Part shown: positions 7,732 through 17,507 of the stretch, in pieces
Layout of the letters: every line of letters starts with the position of its first letter
Numbering within the stretch: position 1 is the stretch's first letter
Assembly: GCA_965198675.1 (NCBI GenBank)
Contig: OZ240666.1
Location: 2,170,001-2,234,000, forward strand
DNA from: Prochloron sp965198675
Lineage (GTDB): Bacteria; Cyanobacteriota; Cyanobacteriia; Cyanobacteriales; Prochloraceae
Reading direction: 5' to 3'
DNA: 64,000 nt
Notes under the pieces: model-generated
What the model was told of the DNA's origin: nothing
The model's input: the letters and a program-made list of their open reading frames with translations, nothing else
Databases searched by the model: none
Position numbers and translations under genes: made by a program

Positions 7732-8739
7732 ATGACAGCTTTTTTTACCTTAGTAGTTACAGGAGCAAGTGGTTTTGTGGGCAGCGCATTACTCCGTAGT
7801 ATCGCTACACACATGCCAGATTTGCCGATCATAGCACTGGTACGTAGCAAAGCCGCCTGTAGACAAATAGTTAAACTACCGATTAATTTGACTTTGCGAC
7901 ATGGCAGTCTACAGCAGCTACCGAACGATTTCTTCCCGCAAACCCCTCATGTGTTAGTACATTTGGCTGTTAAACAGATTGATCGCGATAATCGTGGCTT
8001 TGAGGAAGTTAATATCGATGGCACGGGAAACTTGTTATCGCAAGTCAACAATCACACATTGGGAATTATTTACAATAGCTCACTGTCGGTTTATGGCGCG
8101 GGTCCTCAATGTAGTATCAATGAGTCGGTTCCTGTTAAGCCTCAAACTGCTTTATCCCTTAGCCAAGCTGCAACTGAGCAGTTAATACAAGAACATATGG
8201 CTGTCTACCATCGTTGGGCACTGCTATTGCGCCCGCGCTTTGTGTTAGGTCGAGGTGATCAATTTATATTGCCCAGCTTATTAAGTCTTAGCCGCAAAGG
8301 ACTTAGTGTGGGTAGTGGGCAGCAGCGCTTCAGTATCATCGATGTAGATGACTACGCAGCAATTTTACTGCGTTTGACTCATCATATTGCCCAACAACCG
8401 AACTGTCCCCAACAGCAGTCATTAAATGTGGGATACCGCACGCCTGTTAGTTTTGCCGAGTTAATCGAAGCACTGCAAGAACGTTACTCTCTCCCAGAAC
8501 CACGCACAACAATACCAGCTCCATTGTGGTTAATAAGTACTTTTATTCGGTTGCCAATACCAGCACTAAAATATATTGCCAGAAAACTTTCGCTTATTGG
8601 AATAGACCACTACGCAGACATCAGTAGACTGGCTGCACTGGTGGGTGAAGATATAATCGGTCGCTCACCCCAAATAGCACTCAAACGCGCCGTGACTGCA
8701 TTGTTTTCCCGTGAAAACCAATTAGATACTAGAGAATAA
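7732..8739 (+). CDS. Extended SDR-fold (NAD-dependent epimerase-like) protein lacking the Tyr/Lys pair
   Basis: 335 residues with the Rossmann motif VVTGASGFVGSALL (residues 8-21) and the NSSLSVYG strand (115-122) of extended SDR enzymes. The segment that should read TPYGxSKxxxE reads TALSLSQAATE: the catalytic Tyr is Leu141 and the Lys is Gln145. It may bind a nucleotide without normal SDR chemistry, or use another mechanism. The C-terminal substrate domain (LNVGYRTPVSFAELIEAL) is intact. It sits 12 bases after the ICMT-like gene and 4 bases before the next gene, clearly in one operon. Confidence 0.82.
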   Translation: MTAFFTLVVTGASGFVGSALLRSIATHMPDLPIIALVRSKAACRQIVKLPINLTLRHGSLQQLPNDFFPQTPHVLVHLAVKQIDRDNRGFEEVNIDGTGNLLSQVNNHTLGIIYNSSLSVYGAGPQCSINESVPVKPQTALSLSQAATEQLIQEHMAVYHRWALLLRPRFVLGRGDQFILPSLLSLSRKGLSVGSGQQRFSIIDVDDYAAILLRLTHHIAQQPNCPQQQSLNVGYRTPVSFAELIEALQERYSLPEPRTTIPAPLWLISTFIRLPIPALKYIARKLSLIGIDHYADISRLAALVGEDIIGRSPQIALKRAVTALFSRENQLDTRE

Positions 8740-8743
8740 AAGG

Positions 8744-11431
8744 ATGAACTCAATCATATTTAACCATAAATTATTAACAGAAGAGGCAGTTGGTGGAAAA
8801 TTTGCTAAACAAGCGGTTATGAAAGCGGCTAATATTCCAGTTCCTCCTTTTTTCTGCCTCAGCAAAGCTTTTTATGATTTTATATTTGTCTCGTTGAAAC
8901 CACAAATAGAAGATATTTTGGCAGCAGTAGATTTTACTAGCCAACAAAGCATCCAAGATGCAGCCGACGCTATTCAACAACTATTCCTCACCTTCACCTT
9001 AAATAAGGAACAGCAGCAACAAATTCTGAATGGGTTCGATAAACTGTTCAATGCTGATACCTTAGTTTCCGTGCGTGCCTCAATTGTAGGTTCCAAAAAA
9101 GAAGAGAGTGAAGACTCTGCGACTAATCCATTTGCTGGTATGAGCGAGAGTTTTCTCTATGTGCCTCGCGCTCAAGTGTGCGATCGGGTAAAACACTGTT
9201 GGGCATCTGGGTTTTCTCAAGAATCCTTGCTCTATCGTCATTCTCAAGGTATGGATTTGATAGGCTTTAGTGTTGCGGTTGGTGTGCAACAGATGGTTAT
9301 GGGCGAACGCTCTTTTGTGATATTTACCTGCGACCCGAAAACAGCGGCTAAAGATATTATTATCATAGCTGGCTACGGTATTGGGGAAGGTGTCGTACAA
9401 GAACAAGTAGGGGTAGACCATTACTTTATCAACCAAAAAAGTGGCAAAATTCAGCGTACCATTGCTGAAAAACGAGATAAACTCACGATTGATTCGGTCA
9501 AGGGTTACAGTATGAAACGCGCCCTGGTGCCGTCAGAACTACAAAATACTCCTTGTTTAGAAGATAGTGAACTCTACTGCCTTAGAGAATACAGTCAGCG
9601 TATCGAAAAATTATTCAACATCCCACAGGATATTGAAGGCACTTTGACTACTGATGGCAAATTTTACTTTTTACAATCCCGTCCTATCGCCTTAGAATAC
9701 CAACGTCAGCAGGTGTGGAGTAATGCCAATGTCACAGAAAGTTTTCCTGGGGTGACCACCACGTTGACCTATTCATTTGCGCGTTATTTCTACCGAGTGA
9801 TTTTCTATGACCTGTATCGAAGACTAGGCGTTACTAGTAAAACATTAATACGCAACTTTGAGCCTCTAGATAAAATGATTGGCTTTTTGGGGGGTCATAT
9901 TTACTACTGTTTAAATTCTTTCTATCTGTTGCATCAGCAAACTCCTTTATTTCCCATTTTTCGCGAACATTGGGAAAAAATGATTGGGCTAAACAGCTCT
10001 TATCAAACTCACTCCAGTAGCTATCTAGACCAATTGTGGAACAAGATTAAAAGTAAAGTCCTGTTTTTGATCTATGCTATTTATACTTTTGTCGATTACT
10101 TGAATCACGATCGCAAGATAGCAAGTTTTCACCGTTGGTGGGAAAATCTGATGGCCCCGTTACGGGAGCGAAATTTCAATAACGACGATCCTCTTAGTGC
10201 GATCGCTCAGTTCAATTATATTTGGGCAGAAGTAGGAGAAAACTGGGGGGTAACCCTGACCAACGATGCCTATATGATTCGGCTTTATGGCTGGGTAGAA
10301 AACCTATTTAGTAGATGGCATTTGAGCGATTCTAACCCAAGTCTGTTGAGCGATTTACTTTGTGGTGACGAACAATTACTTAGCGTATAAATTCTACTGT
10401 CGGTAGTTAATTTAGCTGAGGAGGTACGAAATACCCCCGATCTGCTCGAAAAGTTTTCTTCTCTCGATGAGAACACTCTCTGGCATTATCACCGCGAGAA
10501 TCGATTACCGAAAGTTTTCAGCGAAGCTGTTGACAAGCATCTTTACTATTTTGGAGATCGGGGCTTACAAGAATTGAAGTTGGAAGTTCCTAGTACACGC
10601 GATAATCCACAGATTCTAATGCGCTCAATTAAACAGTTTAGCCAACAGTCTATTACCGTATCTAGTATTAGAAAACACGAAGTTGAGGTGCGCCTGGCTG
10701 CTGATCGAGAACTTGCGGACAAATTGGCGAATCAGCCACTTAAACTTTGGATAGTGCGTTTGTTGCTGCCGCGCCTGCGTAAGTTAATTAGCTATCGAGA
10801 AAATTCCCGCTATTGTCGTAGTGAATTGTTTGGGATCAGTAAAAAAATCTTTAAAGCACTAGCTGTTTACTTGGTGCAACAAGACGTACTAAACCAGCAT
10901 GACGATATTTACCATCTCACCAAAGAAGAAATTTTTGGCTATATTGACGGTACTGGCGTTACCGAAAACCTTGCTGCTCTTGCCGCCTTGCGCCGCGAAG
11001 AATACGAGGAAAATTGTCACCGAGAAGTCCGAGAAAACATTACTACGCTCGGTCCAGTACGCGCCAACGATCTGTTTGTCAAAAAGATCGATCAGAACCA
11101 AGATCGTCAACTGAAAGGACTGGGTTCTAGTGCTGGCAAAGCACGTGGAGTAGCCAAAGTGGTGGTCGATGCCACCACTGTTACCGATATTGCCGATAAT
11201 ACAATTTTAGTAGCAAGAGAAACCGATCCAGGTTGGCTGTTTTTGATGCTAGCAGCAAAAGGCATCATCGTGGAAAGAGGTAGTATGCTTTCTCATACAG
11301 CAATCACTGGACGTAAGCTTGGTATCCCTACAGTGGTAGCTCTATCCAATGCTACTACACGAATTCCTGACGGAGCTTTAATTGAAATAGATGGTTCCAC
11401 TGGTCAAGTGAAATTGCTTAAAACTGTTTAA
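8744..11431 (+). pseudogene. PEP-synthase / rifampin-phosphotransferase-like enzyme, interrupted by one in-frame TAA
   Basis: One reading frame of 895 codons holds an ATP-grasp pyruvate/PEP-binding domain (GGKFAKQAVMKAANIPVPP near residue 20; FYFLQSRPIAL near 305), a long middle domain, and a C-terminal swivelling phosphohistidine domain (ERGSMLSHTAITGRKLGIP, His near residue 850). The size and order fit rifampin-phosphotransferase-like dikinases, which phosphorylate small molecules using ATP. A single TAA at 10388-10390 (codon 549) splits it. Bases 10391-10573 stay in frame with no other stop (ILLSVVNLAEEVRN). The second half could start only at TTG 10574. Either a recent nonsense mutation, a sequence error, or two separate chains. 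Confidence 0.8.
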
Positions 11432-11443
11432 AGGAGAATCCAT

Positions 11444-12400
11444 ATGTCTCAACCGTTTGAAGTCACAGTCAATACCGACAGTTTTTGTGACAAACTACGC
11501 AAGTTTACTAATGCAGCGTATAAACCAAAATTTCATCTTATCTTTGCCCTCTTGTGGGCACTTTCTCTACAGGGAGCTTTCTTTTCCCTTGCAGATCAAA
11601 AGCTTTCATTGGCTTCTTGGTTTGATGGAATAATAGTGAGTTTTCACTTCTTTTTAATGTTTTTCTTTCTGCGTATTGTAGATGAAATCAAAGACTATGA
11701 TTACGATAAGCAATTTAAGCCCGACCGTCCCCTGGTTAATGGTACTGTAAATTTTACAGATGCCAAACGCTTTGCTGGGCTAATAGCTGCTTGCATCTTA
11801 ATGATCAACTTGTTTCTAGATTGGCGTTTGGCATTATTGGCACTGGTTAATATGCTTTATGGCATATTCTTGCTTTATTTAGAGCGTTGGTCGCAGCCTG
11901 TACGTGATAGTACTGTGCTAAATTTGATAATTACCTTTCCTGTCAGCGCAGTGCTAAATGTTTATGCCCTATTGTTTTTTATCTGGCAAGACCAACTTTC
12001 ATACATAGGCAGTATGAACTGGACAATCTTTGCCTATATTTGTGCGTTTTTGCACTTTGATGTAGGACGCAAAACTATCTGGCCCCATCTGACAAAGCCA
12101 GGTGAACAGCTCTATTCTCATGAAATTGGCGGTATAGGATCGGCTCTGTTGGCATTGGTGCTGGCTTTTGCTGCCTGTGGCGTACCTTGGCTGCTATGTC
12201 AGCCTTGGCAAAACAACGGTTTACAAGCAGTTATTGGTTGGTCGCTGCTGCTGCCTTTGGTTGTATCTATTGCAGGCTCTATAAAATTTATCTATACCCG
12301 TGATAGACGCTATGAGCCGCGACCATTCTATGTGATATTTCTCACCCTTTACTATTTTGTTCAACTAGCCAACGGGTATAAAGCGATCGCTTTTTATTGA
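11444..12400 (+). CDS. UbiA-superfamily membrane prenyltransferase
   Basis: 318 residues with about eight membrane segments. The first Asp-rich motif is RIVDEIKDYDYDKQFKPDRPLVNG, as in UbiA prenyltransferases that bind Mg2+-prenyl diphosphate; the second is weaker, around HFDVGRKTIWPHLTKPGEQ. A good Shine-Dalgarno (AAGGAG, 11432) precedes ATG 11444, 12 bases after the phosphotransferase stop. The family attaches prenyl chains to aromatic or other acceptors in membranes. It closes the AfsA-like cluster. The acceptor is unknown. Confidence 0.82.
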   Translation: MSQPFEVTVNTDSFCDKLRKFTNAAYKPKFHLIFALLWALSLQGAFFSLADQKLSLASWFDGIIVSFHFFLMFFFLRIVDEIKDYDYDKQFKPDRPLVNGTVNFTDAKRFAGLIAACILMINLFLDWRLALLALVNMLYGIFLLYLERWSQPVRDSTVLNLIITFPVSAVLNVYALLFFIWQDQLSYIGSMNWTIFAYICAFLHFDVGRKTIWPHLTKPGEQLYSHEIGGIGSALLALVLAFAACGVPWLLCQPWQNNGLQAVIGWSLLLPLVVSIAGSIKFIYTRDRRYEPRPFYVIFLTLYYFVQLANGYKAIAFY

Positions 12401-12778
12401 ACCTCAAAAATAACAGACTGGAGTTAGACTAAATATGAGGAGTCACAAGAGTATGTGGAGGAGTTAGAGCGTTTGCTTGATGAAGAAATAAAAAATAATT
12501 CAGAACTTAGCAGACGTAACTGCTGCTGGAGGATATGACTTCCCTTTAGGAAGTGCTAAACTAACTGATGATTTAGAGGACTATAGCACGTCTAAATCAT
12601 TTGTGTAAATATATCCTCTTGTGATGGTGTAGGGGTTACCCGGCAATCGCCCTCCCAGGTGTATAATTCATTTAGGCTCGCTATATATCAGTGATATACT
12701 TGTGAGTAAAATTGGGGAAAATATTAAATAATTTGGTAGTGCCTCAGATGTAATGATGATGGCTCGATGCTGTAGGGA
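12401..12778. other. Intergenic, degenerate coding traces and a palindrome
   Basis: No intact gene. At about 12440-12520 a plus-strand frame reads EESQEYVEELERLLDEEIKN, resembling the tail of a small antitoxin-like protein without a start. A perfect palindrome TATATCA-G-TGATATA lies near 12684-12698. The sequence around it (CATTTAGGCTC) recurs near 17474. Confidence 0.5.
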
Positions 12779-13174
12779 TTGAAGCTGCAAATATCATTAC
12801 TTGTGGAGGACTACCAAGAATTTGACGTTGACACAGTAGTTGTAATTGGTCATACGGATGGACAAGCTGTGAGTGGTAGTTCCAGTAACCTGGATGTTCT
12901 AGTGGAAAGGGTTGCTGCTGGGAGTGAATCTGTAACGGAATTAACCCCAGGTTCTAATGCTGATCTAGGGCTTATGAGAGCTTTAGCAGTTGTCAGAAAA
13001 TTACAAGACATTCAAAAGTCCGATGGTCGTCTCAAAGGTCTTGACCCACGGAAGGGTTTTCGGGTTTATTCTGCTGGTCAGTTAACCTTAAAGAATGGAG
13101 AATTTGCCCAACCTGATCCAAATCCTAATCAAGATCGGCGACGTATCGAGATCCGTTTTACCAAATCTGAGTGA
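12779..13174 (+). pseudogene. OmpA/MotB peptidoglycan-binding domain, N-terminally truncated
   Basis: 131 residues matching an OmpA-like C-terminal domain: TVVVIGHTDGQ (the GHTD loop), a helix with ALAVVRKLQDIQ, FRVYSAGQ, and the closing QDRRRIEIRF. Such domains bind peptidoglycan and normally follow a membrane anchor or coiled coil and a first strand with an F-x-x-x-S motif. Here a TAG stop lies at 12773-12775, the only start is TTG 12779, and the first part of the domain is missing. I read it as the remnant of a longer envelope protein. Confidence 0.65.
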
Positions 13175-13277
13175 GGTTAAGTCCGACAACGTCAGCATTG
13201 TATAACGCAGGTGTGAGAAAAGGATAAAGGCTCTGCTGCTGTCCCGCCCAGCTTAGAATTGCTGGCTCATACGGGAA

Positions 13278-13294
13278 GTCCACCGTAGGTGGAC
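13278..13294. repeat. Inverted repeat GTCCACC-GTA-GGTGGAC
   Basis: A perfect 7-base-pair hairpin with a three-base loop, in the 262-base gap before ilvE. No gene was recognised in that gap. The sequence around 13330-13380 has the look of a degraded insertion-sequence end, but no clear match was made. Confidence 0.5.
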
Positions 13295-13436
13295 TATACA
13301 ATTACGATGCTACCGGACTTGATATGAGGTTAAACAACAGGTTCCAATCGTCTGACTCATGAGGTGCAGTACTGGGATTGTCCGATGGTTGTCCAGAAAG
13401 CGTCCTCACCAGATCCACGAAGCTATACCCCTTTAA

Positions 13437-14348
13437 CTAATCCAAGTCGATCGCACTGATCCAATCGTGGTATTTTGGGTCTCGGTTTTCCGTAATTGCC
13501 ATGAGCTTATCCTGCAATTGTGTGGTAATGGGTCGTTGGGTGTTTAACTGATAATTTTCAATTCTTTTCACGGGGGTTATTTTCGCCGCCGTACCGCTGA
13601 GAAACACTTCATCGGCCATCAACAGTTCTGATTTATCAATGGGTCTTTCTACCGTTACCATACCCAAATCTTTGGCAATGGTGAGAATACTATCTCGGGT
13701 AATACCCTCCAGAATATCCTGGTCGAACCCTGGGGTAATTAACTTTCCTTCCCGGACCATGAATATGTTCATTCCCGTAGCTTCGCACACTTTGCCTTGG
13801 GAATTTAATAAAATTGCCTCATCAAAACCTGATTCTACTGCTTCTGTTTTCGCTAAAGCGGAAGTAATATAGGCACCGCTAATCTTACCTCTGAGAGGAA
13901 AACTGCGGTCTTCTTGTCGCTGCCAAGAACTAATACGACAGCTAACTTCCCCAGGCAAATAATCTCCTAATTCCAAACCGTAGACAAAAAAATCTTTCTC
14001 CATTTTATGAAGTCGGGGGGCTATACCTAAATCGGAAGTATAGACAAAAGGTCGAATGTAAAAAGATTGCTCTGGTTGATTTTTTTTGACGAAATCAATA
14101 ATAATGGACTGGATTTTACTAGCTGGCAAATGGAACTGAAGGAAGTTGGCACTTTGGCTCAACCTTTGGCAATGACGATCCAATCTAAAGAGTAAAATCT
14201 GCTCTTGGTTTTGGGGATTGGGTATCCCTCGCAAGCCGCCAAAAGCCCCGGTACCGTAGTGCAAAGCATGGGTAGCGATGGAAATATTTGCTCGTTGGAA
14301 GGGAACGAATTGACCTTGGAAGTAAGCAATGGGTAAAAAGTTGGGCAT
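13437..14348 (-). CDS. ilvE: Branched-chain amino acid aminotransferase
   Basis: 303-residue fold-type IV PLP aminotransferase, the last step of Leu/Ile/Val synthesis. It shows IAYFQGQFVPF at the N-terminus, THALHYGTGAFGGLRG, the substrate-specificity stretch FYIRPFVYTSDLGIAP, the lysine region GKISGAYITSALAKTEAVESGFDEAILL that forms the Schiff base, and EATGMNIFMV and FLSGTAAKITPV, which contact the PLP phosphate. Length and motifs are normal, so the enzyme should be active. The gene stands alone on the minus strand and stops 3 bases after a TAA-rich stretch. Confidence 0.95.
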   Translation of the reverse strand: MPNFLPIAYFQGQFVPFQRANISIATHALHYGTGAFGGLRGIPNPQNQEQILLFRLDRHCQRLSQSANFLQFHLPASKIQSIIIDFVKKNQPEQSFYIRPFVYTSDLGIAPRLHKMEKDFFVYGLELGDYLPGEVSCRISSWQRQEDRSFPLRGKISGAYITSALAKTEAVESGFDEAILLNSQGKVCEATGMNIFMVREGKLITPGFDQDILEGITRDSILTIAKDLGMVTVERPIDKSELLMADEVFLSGTAAKITPVKRIENYQLNTQRPITTQLQDKLMAITENRDPKYHDWISAIDLD

Positions 14349-14461
14349 GATGATTGTTTCTAATTAGTTAGAGCACAGCAACTGGGCGATTGAAACACTT
14401 ATCGTGAATTAAATATAGTCCAAGAAAAATATTCTAACCCACTTTCTGACTGAATAAACTG

Positions 14462-14490
14462 GTAGGGGCACGGCATTGCCGTGCCCCTAC
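14462..14490. repeat. GTAGGGGCACGGC palindrome
   Basis: GTAGGGGCACGGC and GCCGTGCCCCTAC pair over 13 bases around a short loop. It is one of several long near-perfect palindromes with a GTAGGG start but different inner bases (compare 30299, 36672 and 59598). It lies between ilvE and the M61 peptidase gene, on the 3' side of the latter. Confidence 0.8.
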
Positions 14491-14506
14491 ACTGTCATGG
14501 TACTTG

Positions 14507-16330
14507 CTATCGAAGCCACCCAGCAAAATTCTGCTTTTGGATCGGAGTTGGATGGGTACAAGTTACCACTTGATAGCGACTGGGTTGAGGTTCTGCTAGT
14601 GTAATTGCTAGAGTCTTCAATTCATCTCCTTGGAATAGGGTTATGGGAACCGTATCCCCAGCCTGGTAATTTCCCAGTCGCTCATTTAATTGTTCAGCAG
14701 TAACCCGTATTCCGTCAAGAGCCAGCAACTCCGAACCCGGGTCAATACCTGCTACAGCAGCAGGGGAACCAGCGGTGACAAACAAAATCTTATCTGAGCC
14801 ATTTTCCACTTTAGCTTTAATTCCCAGGTAAGGAACGGGTTCTGGATCCATTACGGGAGAAAGTAGCAAACCAAAGTATGACAGGTATTGGGCTAAGGGC
14901 AACTCCTCAGTACCGTAAATATAGCGAGCGAAGAAATCTGTCAAGTCTATTCCGGCTACGGATTCAATTACAGTTTGCAACTGGGGGGGTGTATAGCCAA
15001 TTTCATCTTTGCCAAAATCCTGCCACATTTGCTTCATGACATGATCCAGGGAGCGCCGATTCTCGCTCTGTAACCGAATCAGCAAATCCAGCACCAGGGA
15101 TACCATTTCTCCCTTTAAATAATAGGAAATCTGACAATTATCGCTGTGAGCATCTCGGCGATAAAGCTTGATCCACGCATCGAAACTGGACTCATCTAGA
15201 GGCTGTACTTTCCTTCCTGGAGTGGTGAGAAATCTGCTAATTTCTTTGCTTAAGATTTCTAAAAAAGTGGGGATATCGTAAATTTTTGCCCGCAGGGGAA
15301 TGAGCATGTCATAATAGCTGGTAACCCCTTCACAAAACCATAAAGATGTGGTATAATTCTCTCTATCGTAATCGAATTCTTCCAACGCTTTGGGGCGGAT
15401 CCGCTTGATATTCCAGAGGTGAAAAAACTCGTGGGCGACTAATTGCATGAACCGATTATATTGCTCCTTCTTGCGAAAACCGAAGCGGGGGTAATTTAAG
15501 GAACAGCAATTTTTGTGTTCCAAACCGCCAAAGCCCTTGGCGGATAAATGGAGTAAAAAAAGATAGCGCTCGTAAGGCAATCCGCCGTATAATTCTGCTT
15601 CTGTGGCAATAATCTTCTTCGTATTCTCTATAATCTTTTCTACTTGAGCATTACCTTTGCCCCAGATAGCTAATTGATGGGATTTGCCTAATACTTGAAA
15701 ATCATATACTTGGTGGCTGCCAATTTCAAAGGGACTATCCACTAAGGTATCAAAATCTTCTGCCTCGAAGGTATGGGGAGAACCTTCTAGTTCAGGGAGA
15801 GAGGTAGTAATCTGCCAATGGGGATATGGGGTTGCTATTTTAACCCGAATCCGTTGCTTTTCCCAACCAGGGAGATAGAAAAATAAGGCTGCACCGTTAA
15901 AATAACCGTGGGTAGCATCCAAATGGTTGGTGCGCACGGTTAGGTCGTTGGCAAATACCCGATAGCGAACAGTGATGGCGGCAATATCTTTAGTGGTAAG
16001 TTGCCAGTGATTTTTGCTCAGTTTGCGACTGGGTAAAGGTAGGGAACTATCCCCCGCTGTGGCGGTAAAATCCTGGAGGTGCCTAGAGTATTCCCGGATT
16101 AAATAAGAACCGGGAGTCCAGACAGGCATTTTTAAATCCAAGACGGGGGAGCGCCAATTGCCTATCTCTAAGGTAACTTCAAACAGATGAGATGCTGGGG
16201 ATCCCATAGCCACGAGATAAGCGATGGTTGGCGAAGACTTAGAGGACTGGGAATGAGGTTGACACACAGTGGTTGATTTGCATCCACCCCCCTCCTGGGA
16301 GGGGGGTTGGGGGGGTGGGTTTGCTTCCAT
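14507..16330 (-). CDS. M61 family metallopeptidase with PDZ domain
   Basis: Up to 607 residues. The zinc motif HEFFH is in LVAHEFFHLWNIKRIRP, with a downstream Glu in the CEGVTSYYD stretch, and a C-terminal PDZ domain (PYLGIKAKVENGSDKILFV, AGIDPGSELLALDGIRV). M61 enzymes are glycyl-type aminopeptidases or processing proteases. No signal peptide is evident. The first 35-40 residues (PPPQPPSQEGGGC) come from a palindromic repeat and are not family-like; the true start is probably the Met near residue 42 (MGSPASHLFEV, about 16207) or a nearby codon. The enzyme core is intact. Confidence 0.88.
   Translation of the reverse strand: MEANPPPQPPSQEGGGCKSTTVCQPHSQSSKSSPTIAYLVAMGSPASHLFEVTLEIGNWRSPVLDLKMPVWTPGSYLIREYSRHLQDFTATAGDSSLPLPSRKLSKNHWQLTTKDIAAITVRYRVFANDLTVRTNHLDATHGYFNGAALFFYLPGWEKQRIRVKIATPYPHWQITTSLPELEGSPHTFEAEDFDTLVDSPFEIGSHQVYDFQVLGKSHQLAIWGKGNAQVEKIIENTKKIIATEAELYGGLPYERYLFLLHLSAKGFGGLEHKNCCSLNYPRFGFRKKEQYNRFMQLVAHEFFHLWNIKRIRPKALEEFDYDRENYTTSLWFCEGVTSYYDMLIPLRAKIYDIPTFLEILSKEISRFLTTPGRKVQPLDESSFDAWIKLYRRDAHSDNCQISYYLKGEMVSLVLDLLIRLQSENRRSLDHVMKQMWQDFGKDEIGYTPPQLQTVIESVAGIDLTDFFARYIYGTEELPLAQYLSYFGLLLSPVMDPEPVPYLGIKAKVENGSDKILFVTAGSPAAVAGIDPGSELLALDGIRVTAEQLNERLGNYQAGDTVPITLFQGDELKTLAITLAEPQPSRYQVVTCTHPTPIQKQNFAGWLR
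16284..16319. repeat. C/G-rich palindrome at the 5' end of the M61 gene
   Basis: CACCCCCCTCCTGGG followed by AGGGGGGTTGGGGGGGTGG forms a strong hairpin overlapping the annotated start of the peptidase gene. Similar C6/G6 repeats lie at 44060-44106 and 52807-52842. Confidence 0.65.
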
Positions 16331-16957
16331 ATGCCCTAAAAACTGTTTCGGAAATTAGTAGTAAATACCTATTGCCAAAAGGCTTTTAATTAGGTATATT
16401 GGGGTAACAGCGATAAACAAGCTGACAAAATCAAACAAAGAGCGGTTATTTTCTAAGTAACCGCATTGGGAGATAGCCCCTCTACTGACTTATTTCAGTA
16501 GTGCATTGGTGAGCAAGTGTGAGCATTTGTTAGCTAAAATCTATCGGTTTAGTTGGATTCATTCTAGAAATGATATCATGAGTTGGCATCTACTCTTCGG
16601 GCTAAATGGGATAACTGCTTGAATTGGAGCAAATGCAACCTCTGATTGTCAGTATCTATTTTGATCTACTCATTTTTTACCAATTTTTCGATAATCTGCT
16701 GGAGATCGTTGACACTCCTGCCTTTTCTAAAGGGGGGAGTGTCAATTGAAAATTGAAACAGTTGTTCTAGTTGAGAACGATAGGAATCAATCCAATCTCC
16801 AATGACCAGATAAAACCGACCTTGCCCGCAGCCACTGCTAGAGTGAACAGAGCCAGACATAAAGCAAGTCCATGCCTTTTTCCCTGACCTCGACGAACAT
16901 CATCCAAATCTGAAAACACTTCGCTGTTTGGCAATTTCATGCATTTTAGGTTTCACA
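16331..16957. other. Intergenic, no convincing gene
   Basis: A 64-codon minus-strand frame at 16666-16860 (FYLVIGDWIDSYRSQLEQLF) is open but matches no family I know; it may be a remnant. The rest is A/T-rich with no clear promoter or RNA. Confidence 0.4.
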
Positions 16958-17089
16958 GTAGGATGCGTTACGCTAACCCATTTAATTTAGGATGCTACTA
17001 CGTACGATGCGTTACGCCAACAAAGTTTGTATTGTTGCTACTACTTACGGCTAGTAACGCATCCTACGACAGCTAACGCATCCTACGGG
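16958..17089. repeat. 132-bp MITE-like repeat R1, copy 1
   Basis: Begins GTAGGATGCGTTACG and ends with two CGCATCCTAC units, so the ends are inverted repeats. Copy 2 at 19453-19583 is nearly identical. There is no coding capacity. Probably a non-autonomous palindromic element. Confidence 0.85.
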
Positions 17090-17193
17090 TTAAGGGCGAT
17101 CGCCTCCTTCTGGCGCAGCGCCCTTCCACAGTTCCCAGGGGTGGGATTCTCTACAATTCTAACTCCCACCAGCCAGAAGATGTATTTAAGGCC

Positions 17194-17374
17194 AATCACC
17201 TTTCAGTTACCAGTGACCAGTAATCACGTACCATGGTAGCAGCTCAACCTTGGGTTTGAGGCCCCCACCAAATAAGTGGTGGCAAGCCACTTATTGGTGG
17301 AAGGCGTTGGTGCGGGACCAAAGCCCGCACCATACGCCTGGTAACTGTCATGGTACAAGGTCACTGTTTTACCG
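17194..17374. repeat. R2 repeat, copy 1
   Basis: Shares ATCACCTTTCAGTTACCAGT through CAAGGTCACTGTTTTACC with 21317-21538. Its centre holds a strong hairpin (CCACCAAATAAGTGG / CCACTTATTGGTGG, about 17266-17300) and a second one (GGTGCGGG / CCCGCACC, about 17309-17331). R1 and R2 occur together on both sides of the 17.5-21.3 kb block. Confidence 0.8.
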
Positions 17375-17507
17375 GGTTCATGGAGGTAAATTTTTTGGGG
17401 ACACTCCTATATACATAGTTTCCCAATTTTGTTAAGAAATATGCTTATAAAGGATAGAGGGGGGATCAAATCATTTAGGCTCACTATATCAAAGTAAGTG
17501 TTTCAAA

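Noticed and set aside
12779..13174. Complete OmpA-domain gene
   Set aside because: TAG stop directly upstream, no anchor, and the first strand of the domain is missing.
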